33,293 nucleotides of DNA from Pseudomonadota bacterium. GTDB lineage: Bacteria; Pseudomonadota; Alphaproteobacteria; Acetobacterales; Acetobacteraceae. Below the pieces are notes generated by a model, which made no database searches, was not told where the DNA came from, and was given only the letters and a program-made list of their open reading frames with translations. The position numbers and the translations under genes are program-made. Below are positions 23,596 to 30,529 of the stretch, in pieces. The first letter of the stretch is position 1; each line of letters starts with the position of its first letter. The DNA lies in NCBI GenBank assembly GCA_021826485.1, contig JAKAZX010000001.1, forward strand, positions 1-33,293. Direction: 5' to 3'.

Positions 23596-25132
23596 GGAGT
23601 TCACCCACCGCCTTCACCCGCACCCGCGTCGCGTTGCCGGGCAGATAGGCCAGCGGCACGTCCTCGACATCGACGATCTCGATCGTCTCGGGCCGCGCGC
23701 CGGCGGCGATGGCGGATGCGGTGGCCTTCGCCTTGGCGTCGGCCAGTGCCGCATCGCGCGTCATCTCGGCGAGCGCATAGACGCGATCCACCTCGCCCGA
23801 CACCTGCGCGATCGCGGCGCCGACGGCATTGGCGACGGCGTAGTGCTCTGGCAGCACCACCTGCAATCCGGCGATCGGACCATCGACGAGGATCGAGCCG
23901 CCGCCGACCACGATCACCGGCAGCGGATCGGGCGACAGGCGCGACCGTTCCACGCAATCCTCCAGCATCGCGTTGATCTTGGCCTGTGCGCGCGTCAGCA
24001 GCCCGGCATCGAGATGGGCGACGCGGGACGGATCGCCGAGCACCGTGCGGCCGGCCGCCACTTCGATGTCGGTCGCGGTCAGCGTGGTGCCGCCAAAGAT
24101 CAGCGCCTCGTTGACGATCCGGTAGCCGACCGAGGTGGGGCCGACGGTGATGCCGCCGGGACCGTCCACGACGCGCGAGCCGCCGCCGAGGCCGATGGAG
24201 AACACGTCCGGCATGCGGAAATTGGTGCGCACGCCGCCGACCTCGACCGCGATCGTCGCCTGGCGGGGAAACCCCTTGTGCAGCGAGCCGACATCGGTGG
24301 TGGTGCCGCCGATATCCACCACGATGGCATCGGCGACGCCGGAGAGAAAGGCCGCGCCGCGCATCGAGTTGGTTGGGCCGGAGGCGAAGGTCAGCACCGG
24401 GAAGCGCTTGGCGAATTCGGCCTCCATCAGCGTGCCGTCGTTCTGGGTCAGGAAGAAGCGGCCGCGGATGCCGGCGCCGATGACGGCGCGGCCGAACGCA
24501 TCGACGACCTTGGCCGACAGGTCGCGCAGGCAGGCATTCATGATCGCCGCATTCTCGCGTTCCAGCAGGCCGATGCGACCGATCTCCGACGACAGGGTGA
24601 TGTGCGCGTCGGGCAGTTCGCGCGCGAAGATCGCCGCGGCCCGCTGCTCGCAATCGGCCGAGACGGGAGAGAACACGGCGGTGATGGCGATGGTGTCGAT
24701 GCCCTTGGCGCGGATGTCGGCGGCGATGCCGACCAGTTCGGCTTCGTCGAGCGGGGCGATCACGCGGCCGTCGAACTCGTTGCCGCCATGTGCGAGATAG
24801 GCGTGGTTGCCGATGGCATCGCGCAGGTCCTCGGGCCAGTCCACCATCGGCGGCAGCGATGCGGTCGCGGGCAGGCCCAGCCGGACCGCCGCCGTGCGGG
24901 CAAGATCGCGGCGCTGCACCACGGCGTTGGTGAAATGCGTGGTGCCGATCATCACCACGTCCACGGCCTCCGGTGCGAGCCGCGCGGCCTCCAGGATGCC
25001 GGCCAGTGCGGCGACGACGCCGGACATCACGTCCTCGGTGGTGGCGCGCTTCACCCCGGCGAGCACGCGGGAACCGTCCATGGCCACCGCATCGGTGTTG
25101 GTGCCGCCTACGTCGATGCCGATCCTGATCAT
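23585..25132 (-). CDS. HyuA-type hydantoinase/oxoprolinase family ATPase (short form)
   Basis: Predicted 515 aa of the ASKHA fold. The phosphate loop IDVGGTNTDAVAM (6-18), the second loop VDIGGTTTDVGS and a late glycine-rich VVGGGS are all visible, so ATP binding is expected. It belongs to the N-methylhydantoinase A/oxoprolinase group, but is about 515 aa instead of roughly 690, lacking the C-terminal region of classical HyuA. No HyuB is present; two DUF917 genes follow. The ATG overlaps the ABC ATPase stop by 4 nt (25129-25132). Role: ATP-driven step in opening a cyclic amide, by family inference. Confidence 0.9.
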   Translation of the reverse strand: MIRIGIDVGGTNTDAVAMDGSRVLAGVKRATTEDVMSGVVAALAGILEAARLAPEAVDVVMIGTTHFTNAVVQRRDLARTAAVRLGLPATASLPPMVDWPEDLRDAIGNHAYLAHGGNEFDGRVIAPLDEAELVGIAADIRAKGIDTIAITAVFSPVSADCEQRAAAIFARELPDAHITLSSEIGRIGLLERENAAIMNACLRDLSAKVVDAFGRAVIGAGIRGRFFLTQNDGTLMEAEFAKRFPVLTFASGPTNSMRGAAFLSGVADAIVVDIGGTTTDVGSLHKGFPRQATIAVEVGGVRTNFRMPDVFSIGLGGGSRVVDGPGGITVGPTSVGYRIVNEALIFGGTTLTATDIEVAAGRTVLGDPSRVAHLDAGLLTRAQAKINAMLEDCVERSRLSPDPLPVIVVGGGSILVDGPIAGLQVVLPEHYAVANAVGAAIAQVSGEVDRVYALAEMTRDAALADAKAKATASAIAAGARPETIEIVDVEDVPLAYLPGNATRVRVKAVGELHVA

Positions 25133-26031
25133 CTGTCCGATACTTCGCTGTGGTTCGGTGGGTCCGTTGCCAGCCCGGCGAGGAGCTGGTCCGCCGTCGC
25201 AACCTCGCCGCCGATCATCGGCAACGGCGGGCGCATCGCCGCCTCCTCCGGCGAGATCACCGGGACGGAGGCGAGCAGGAGGCGGGTATAGGGGTGGCTG
25301 GGGGTGGTGAAGACATCCGCGGTCGGTCCGCTCTCCACCAGCCGGCCGCGATACAGCACGCCGACGCGCTGGGCGAAATTGCGCATCAGGCTGAGATCGT
25401 GCGAGATGAACAGATAGGTGAGATCGAGCCGCCGGCCGAGATCGATCAGCAGGCCGATGACGCGCGCCTGCACGGAGACATCCAGCGCCGAGGTCGGCTC
25501 ATCGAGCACGACCAGCTTCGGTTCGACCGACAGCGCCCGGGCGATCGCCACGCGCTGCTTCTGCCCGCCGGACAGTTCGTGCGGATATCGCGCGGCGAAA
25601 TCGGTGGGCAACTGCACCGTGGCCAGCAATTCGTCGATGCGCTCGGCGCGGCGCTGCCGGGCGAGGCCGTGGGCGGCCAGCGGCACCGCCAGCGACTGGC
25701 CGACGGTGCGGCGCGGATTGAGCGAGGAGCCGGGATTCTGGAACACCATCTGCACCATGCGGCCGAACGCCCGCGTGCCGGCGGTGGCGGCGATGTCCGC
25801 GCCGTCGAGCAGGATGCGCCCCTCGCTCGGCGGCGTCAGGCCGAGGATCATGCGCGCGATGGTGGATTTCCCCGATCCGCTCTCTCCCGCGAGTCCGTAG
25901 ACCTCGCCACGGGCGATCGTGAGCGACACGCCGTCCACCGCGGTCATGGTCTCGGTGCGGCGGCCGAAGGCATTGCGCAGCGGAAACCGCTTGACCACGC
26001 CGTCGAGTGCAAGGATCGGCGGCTCGCTCAC
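25129..26031 (-). CDS. Peptide-type ABC transporter ATPase (DppF/OppF-like)
   Basis: Predicted 300 aa. Walker A is GESGSGKST, signature LSGGQKQRVAIARAL, Walker B LVVLDEPTSALD and the switch region ISHDLSL. The C-terminal oligopeptide-transporter segment HPYTRLLLASVP is present. The GTG start overlaps the partner ATPase stop as GTGA. The first 14 nt of this gene are identical to those of the DppC-like gene at 27745. It is the last transporter gene before hyuA, to which it is coupled. Confidence 0.93.
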   Translation of the reverse strand: MSEPPILALDGVVKRFPLRNAFGRRTETMTAVDGVSLTIARGEVYGLAGESGSGKSTIARMILGLTPPSEGRILLDGADIAATAGTRAFGRMVQMVFQNPGSSLNPRRTVGQSLAVPLAAHGLARQRRAERIDELLATVQLPTDFAARYPHELSGGQKQRVAIARALSVEPKLVVLDEPTSALDVSVQARVIGLLIDLGRRLDLTYLFISHDLSLMRNFAQRVGVLYRGRLVESGPTADVFTTPSHPYTRLLLASVPVISPEEAAMRPPLPMIGGEVATADQLLAGLATDPPNHSEVSDR

Positions 26032-26882
26032 GTTTCGTCGTCCGTGCGGGCGAGGGTTGCGAAGCTGGTGCCGCCGGTCAGCCGCGGGACGCTCGCGATC
26101 AGGTTACGCGTATAGTCCTCGCGCGGCGCGGCGAACAGCGCCTGCGCCTCTGCCGCCTCGACGATGCGGCCGCGATGCATGACATGCACGTAGTGCGACG
26201 TCTCGCGCACCACGCCCAGGTTGTGCGTGATCATCAGCAGCGCCAGATGCTGCTCCTCGACCAGGTCCTTCAGCAGCTTGAGGATCTGCGCCTGGGTGGT
26301 GACGTCCAGCGCGGTGCCGGGCTCATCGGCGATCAGCAGCCGCGGCTGGGACAGCAGCGCCATTGCGATCAGCACGCGCTGCTTCATGCCGCCCGACAGC
26401 ATGATCGGATAGGACGCCGCCACCCGTTCGGGATCGCGCATCCGCACCTGCGCGAGCACTTCATGCACGCGCGCGCGCCGCCCGGCACGGCCGCGCTGCC
26501 GCCCCAGGCGACGGTCGGCGTATTTCAGGATGGTGCCCATCTGGTCGGCGACGGTGAACACGGGGTTCAGCGAACTCATCGGGTCCTGGAAGATCATGGC
26601 CATTGCCGTCCCGCGCAGCCGGTCGCGCTCGGCCCGGGATGCGCGCAGCAAGTCGCGCCCGTCGAACAGGATTTCGCCCGCGGTGACGCGCGCCGGCGGC
26701 TCGCGCAGCAGGCCCATGATCGCCTTCATCGTCACCGTCTTGCCGGAGCCGCTTTCGCCGACGAGTGCGACCTGCGAACGCTCCGGTACCGCGAGCGTGA
26801 CGCCGTGCAGGACGGCGTTCGTCCGCCCGTAGGTGGTGAACTCGACCGAGAGATTGCGCACGCTGAGGAGCGGCTCGGTCAT
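26028..26882 (-). CDS. Peptide-type ABC transporter ATPase (DppD/OppD-like)
   Basis: Predicted 284 aa. Walker A is GESGSGKTV, signature LSGGMKQRVLIAMAL and Walker B LLIADEPGTALD, where the usual DEPTTALD Thr is Gly. ITHNLGVV follows. The C-terminal segment EDYTRNLIASVP is typical of this family. The start is set by the ATGA overlap with the DppC-like gene (26879-26882). Confidence 0.93.
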   Translation of the reverse strand: MTEPLLSVRNLSVEFTTYGRTNAVLHGVTLAVPERSQVALVGESGSGKTVTMKAIMGLLREPPARVTAGEILFDGRDLLRASRAERDRLRGTAMAMIFQDPMSSLNPVFTVADQMGTILKYADRRLGRQRGRAGRRARVHEVLAQVRMRDPERVAASYPIMLSGGMKQRVLIAMALLSQPRLLIADEPGTALDVTTQAQILKLLKDLVEEQHLALLMITHNLGVVRETSHYVHVMHRGRIVEAAEAQALFAAPREDYTRNLIASVPRLTGGTSFATLARTDDET

Positions 26883-27745
26883 CGCACCTCCTGCACGTCG
26901 AACACGTCGCGCAGGCCGTCGCCGAGCAGGTTGAAGCCGAGTGCCACGAACAGGATGGCGCAGCCGGGCAGCACCGACTCCCACCACTTCTCGGGCAGGT
27001 AGGCGGCGCCGGTCGCGACCATCGTGCCGAGATCGGGGGTGGGCGGACGGATGCCGAGGCCGAGGAAGGACAGCGACGCGCCGACCAGGATGACGAACCC
27101 CGCATCGAGCGAACACTTCACCACGATCGGCGGCAGGCAGTTCGGCAGCAGTTCGCGGAACAGGATATGCAGCGGCCCGGCGCCGACCATGCGCGCCGCC
27201 TCGATGTATTCCTGCGTGCGCAACTGGCGGGCGAGCGAATAGACCAGCCGCGCGTGCCACGTCCACCACAGGATCGCGATGGCGAGCATGGAGTGGAACA
27301 GGCTGGGCGACAGCACCGCGGCGACTGCGAGCGCCATCACCAGCGGCGGGATGGCGAGCGCGATATCGGTCGTCCGCATGATCGCGATCTCCACCCAGCC
27401 GCCGTAATAGCCGGCGAGCATGCCGAGGATGGCGCCGAACGGAACCGCGGTGCCGAGCACGACGACCACCAGCAGCAGCGAGACGCGGTAACCGAAGATC
27501 ACGCGCGTCAGGATGTCGCGGCCGACATCGTCGGTGCCGAACCAGTGCAGCGCCGATGGCGGCAAATGACGGGACCGGAAATCCACCACCGCCTTCACCG
27601 CGTTGGGAAACGGCGTGATCCAGGGCGCGAGGATCGTGGCGGCGATGCAGATCAGCACGATCGCCGCCCCGATCACCGCGGTGGGATTGCGGGAGAAGCG
27701 GTACCAGCGCAGATAGCCGGCGGACAGGCGGGGCGGCTCGCTCAC
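26879..27745 (-). CDS. Peptide-type ABC transporter permease (DppC-like)
   Basis: Predicted 288 aa membrane protein. It starts with one hydrophobic span (VIGAAIVLICIAATILAPWI), then the DppC landmark HWFGTDDVGRDILTRVIFGYRVSLL and the ATPase-contact loop EYIEAARMVGAGPLHILFRELLPN. The GTG start overlaps the DppB-like stop as GTGA. Coupled on both sides. Confidence 0.93.
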   Translation of the reverse strand: MSEPPRLSAGYLRWYRFSRNPTAVIGAAIVLICIAATILAPWITPFPNAVKAVVDFRSRHLPPSALHWFGTDDVGRDILTRVIFGYRVSLLLVVVVLGTAVPFGAILGMLAGYYGGWVEIAIMRTTDIALAIPPLVMALAVAAVLSPSLFHSMLAIAILWWTWHARLVYSLARQLRTQEYIEAARMVGAGPLHILFRELLPNCLPPIVVKCSLDAGFVILVGASLSFLGLGIRPPTPDLGTMVATGAAYLPEKWWESVLPGCAILFVALGFNLLGDGLRDVFDVQEVR

Positions 27746-28767
27746 GCGCGGGCACCACGGATGCGGATGCGCGGATCGACCAGGCCGACCAGCAGGTCGA
27801 TGACGAGATTGACGCCGACGAAGAACGCGCCCGAGACCATGACGACGCCCATGACCGCATTCAGATCCTTCTGCAGGATGGTGCGGATGCCGTAGGCTGC
27901 CATGCCGGGCCAGGAGAACACCAGTTCCACCACGAATGCGTTGCCGATCATCGACGCGAATTCCAGCCCCAGGATCGTCAGGGGCGCCACGAAGGATGGC
28001 CGCAGCGTGTATTTCAGCACCCGCAGCCAGTCGGGAATGCCGAAGGCGCGGGCGGCCTCGATATAGTCCTGGCTCATCACCTCCAGCATGGAGGCGCGGG
28101 TCAGTCTCGCCATCTGGCCCATCGTCGCCGCGGCCAGCGCGGTGGCCGGCAGCAGCAGATGGCGCAGCGCGTCGAGCGTGACAGCGAACCGGCCTTCCAG
28201 CAGCGAGTCGAGCGTGATCAGCCCAGTGATGTCGGCGTGGAACGGATCGGCCGGATCGAGCCGCCCGGTGGTCGGCAGCACATGCAGCACGTAGCCGGCG
28301 AGAAGTTGCAGCAGCAGCGCCAGGAAGAAGGTGGGCGTGACCGCGCCCAGGATCGCCACCAGCCGCGATGCGGTGTCGGGCCAGCGATCCTTCCAGCGGG
28401 CGGCGGCGATGCCGAGCGGCAGGCCGGCGGCGAGCGCGAGGAAGATCGTCGCCAGCACGAGTTCCAAGGTGGCAGCGAAGGATTCGCGGATATCGTCGGT
28501 CACCGCCCGCTCGGTGAGCAGCGACCGGCCGAGATCGCCATGCGACAGCGCGGCGACGAACAATCCGTACTGCGTGATCAGCGGCCGATCGAGCCCGAGC
28601 TTGTGGCGCAGGTCGGTCACCTGTTCCTGCGTCGCGGTTGGGCCGAGCGCCATCCGCGCCGGATCGCCCGGCACCGCGCGCGCGATCAGGAAGATGACGA
28701 CCGAAAGCCCCACCAGCACGAGCAGCGACCACAGCACCCGCCGCAGCAGGAACAGCAGGAATTCCAC
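27742..28767 (-). CDS. Peptide-type ABC transporter permease (DppB-like)
   Basis: Predicted 341 aa membrane protein. The opening FLLRRVLWSLLVLVGLSVVIFLIARAVPGDP and the loop QDYIEAARAFGIPDWLRVLKYTLRPS are diagnostic of DppB/OppB permeases. The start at 28767 is a GTG with a weak ribosome site, 19 nt after the binding-protein stop. Together with DppC, two ATPases and the binding protein it completes an importer of the peptide/nickel/opine class; cargo is probably a peptide-like or cyclic amide compound, given hyuA and DUF917. Confidence 0.93.
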   Translation of the reverse strand: MEFLLFLLRRVLWSLLVLVGLSVVIFLIARAVPGDPARMALGPTATQEQVTDLRHKLGLDRPLITQYGLFVAALSHGDLGRSLLTERAVTDDIRESFAATLELVLATIFLALAAGLPLGIAAARWKDRWPDTASRLVAILGAVTPTFFLALLLQLLAGYVLHVLPTTGRLDPADPFHADITGLITLDSLLEGRFAVTLDALRHLLLPATALAAATMGQMARLTRASMLEVMSQDYIEAARAFGIPDWLRVLKYTLRPSFVAPLTILGLEFASMIGNAFVVELVFSWPGMAAYGIRTILQKDLNAVMGVVMVSGAFFVGVNLVIDLLVGLVDPRIRIRGARA

Positions 28768-28786
28768 CGACCGCGCCGCCGGTCGC

Positions 28787-30355
28787 TCAGTTGCAGTTCC
28801 AGCTGTACAGCTTGAAGTCGTAGTCGAAGGATTGCATCGGGATGGCGCGGTAGTCGCTCAGGCACTTGTCCTCGGCATGCCGGACGGTCTGGGTTTCCAG
28901 GAACGCATCGGACTGCATGTCGACAAGCTTGTGCTGCAATTCCTTGTAGATCGCCACCTGCTGCGCCTTGTCGCCGGTGGCGCGGGCCTTGTCGATCAGC
29001 CCGTCGATCTCCGGGCTGTTCACCCATTCCAGCGAGGCCCAGGTGCCCGCGGCCTTGCTGTCATACTGGGTGAAGAACATCGAATCCGGGCTGGGATAGG
29101 TCGGGCCGAAGAACACCTCCGACACGTTCGGCGAGGTGTCGACCTTGGCGGCAAGCTGCGTCACCCGGTTCCACGGATCGGGCTGCGGCGTCACCTTGAA
29201 GCCCACCTGCTCCAGGTTCGACTGCATCAGCAGGGCGATATCCTCCTCGAACTTGGTGCCGGCGACGTATTGCAGCACCAGCGGGATATCCCCCTTGCCG
29301 GCATACTTGCTTTTCGCCACTTCGTCCTTGGCGCATTGCAGATCGAATTTCGGCTTTGGCAGGTCGTTCGCATGATAGTCGGCGAACACCTTGGGCAGCG
29401 GCCCGTCGAGCTCGCCGCCCGGCAGGATCGTGCTGCGGATGGTGTCGTAGTCGGTGGCGCAGGCGATGGCGCGGCGTATATGCACGTCGTCGGTCGGCGC
29501 CTTCTGGGCATCGAGCTTGAGGTAGAAGGCGGTTGCCGTGTCTTGCTTTGCGATCTTCATGCGCGGCATCTTGGCCAGCGCCTCGTAGGTCTCCGGCGCC
29601 TGGAACTGGCTGGTCATGGTCAGCTCGCCGGAAGCGGCGAGCGACTTCACGGTCGCTTCGTCGTTGGCGATGATCCAGTGGACCTGGTCGATCGGATGCG
29701 CCTTCCAGCCGCCGTAATAGTGCGGGTCGCGCACGATCGTCATCTGGCTGCCGCGATCCCAGCTTTTCAGCAGATAGCCGCCGGCGCCGGCGACACGGGT
29801 TGCCAGGTAGGTCTGGCCGTCGTCGCTGCCGGCATTGGCCTGCACGACCTTGGAATTGAGGATGAACACCGCCGGGACGGTGGCGAGGAACGGCGCGAAG
29901 GTCTTGGACAGGGTGAACTTGACGGTGTGGTCATCGACCGCGGCGACGGAGCCGGGCTTGAGCACGCCGGCGAACAGGTTGGCGGGTCCCTGGTTGATCT
30001 TCAGCAGCCGGTCGAAGGTGAACACCACGTCCTTGGCCGTCACCGGCGTGCCGTCGGAGAAATGCGCGTCGGGGCGCAGGTGGAAGGTCACCTCGCGGGC
30101 ATCGGCGGATACGTCCCAGCTTGCCGCGATCTCGGGCTTCAGGTTGCCGCTGTAATCGACCCCGACCAGCCCGTCGTACAGATTCACCGCCGCCATGTAG
30201 TCCGTGTAGTCGGAGATCTTGGAGGGGTCCACGGTGCTGAATATCTGCGACGTATTCATCGTCACCAGGGTCTCCGCCTCGGCGCGCGGCGCGGCGAATG
30301 CCGCAAGTGCTAGGATGCCGGCCGCTGCCGAATGCAACAATGCTTGCCTGACCAT
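28787..30355 (-). CDS. Periplasmic dipeptide/oligopeptide-type substrate-binding protein (SBP_bac_5)
   Basis: Predicted 522 aa. A Sec signal peptide is clear: a short basic start (MVRQ), a hydrophobic Ala/Leu core and an AEA cleavage site around residue 27. Family landmarks include ISDYTDYMAAVNLYDGLVG, HFSDGTPVTAKDVVFTFDRL and IRRAIACATDYDTI. The ATG at 30355 has AAGGA about 8 nt upstream; an ATG at 30403 would bury the signal peptide and is rejected. First gene of the transporter-hyuA-DUF917 operon, with a palindrome at 30481-30495 upstream. Confidence 0.94.
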   Translation of the reverse strand: MVRQALLHSAAAGILALAAFAAPRAEAETLVTMNTSQIFSTVDPSKISDYTDYMAAVNLYDGLVGVDYSGNLKPEIAASWDVSADAREVTFHLRPDAHFSDGTPVTAKDVVFTFDRLLKINQGPANLFAGVLKPGSVAAVDDHTVKFTLSKTFAPFLATVPAVFILNSKVVQANAGSDDGQTYLATRVAGAGGYLLKSWDRGSQMTIVRDPHYYGGWKAHPIDQVHWIIANDEATVKSLAASGELTMTSQFQAPETYEALAKMPRMKIAKQDTATAFYLKLDAQKAPTDDVHIRRAIACATDYDTIRSTILPGGELDGPLPKVFADYHANDLPKPKFDLQCAKDEVAKSKYAGKGDIPLVLQYVAGTKFEEDIALLMQSNLEQVGFKVTPQPDPWNRVTQLAAKVDTSPNVSEVFFGPTYPSPDSMFFTQYDSKAAGTWASLEWVNSPEIDGLIDKARATGDKAQQVAIYKELQHKLVDMQSDAFLETQTVRHAEDKCLSDYRAIPMQSFDYDFKLYSWNCN

Positions 30356-30480
30356 CTGTTTGTCCTTTTCCCGTCCCCGCCAGCACCTTTGCCGCGTCCG
30401 CACGCTGCTGGTCCCGGACCGCGGCCCCGGCGCCCATGGTGCGCAGGGTTTCGCCGGCCAGCAATGCGGGAAAAGTCGAG

Positions 30481-30495
30481 GTTTTTGACAAAAAC
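30481..30495. promoter_or_regulatory. 15-bp palindrome, candidate operator upstream of the peptide-transporter operon
   Basis: GTTTTTG-A-CAAAAAC has perfect 7-bp arms about one base, with two further complementary pairs outside after a mismatch. It stands out in very GC-rich DNA. On the minus strand it contains TTGTCA, a fair -35, but the hexamer 17 nt on (CGCATT) is a poor -10. It lies 126 bp upstream of the binding-protein start and 35 bp after the LuxR-type gene's stop, so it may bind that regulator or another one. Confidence 0.45.
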
Positions 30496-30529
30496 GTCTA
30501 GGTCCGGCGGGGCCCGCCGCCCCCCGGCC

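Noticed and set aside
23594..25291. 565-codon plus-strand open frame opposite hyuA
   Set aside because: Asp/Gly/Arg/His-rich antisense translation; the hyuA frame has both ASKHA nucleotide loops.
28331..30313. 660-codon plus-strand open frame opposite the peptide-binding-protein and permease genes
   Set aside because: Low-complexity antisense frame without motifs; the minus-strand genes have signal peptide and family landmarks.
30506..30518. GGCGGG/CCCGCC inverted repeat after the LuxR-type gene as an intrinsic terminator
   Set aside because: The spacer is one base and the nearest T-run on the minus strand is about 10 nt away and part of another palindrome.
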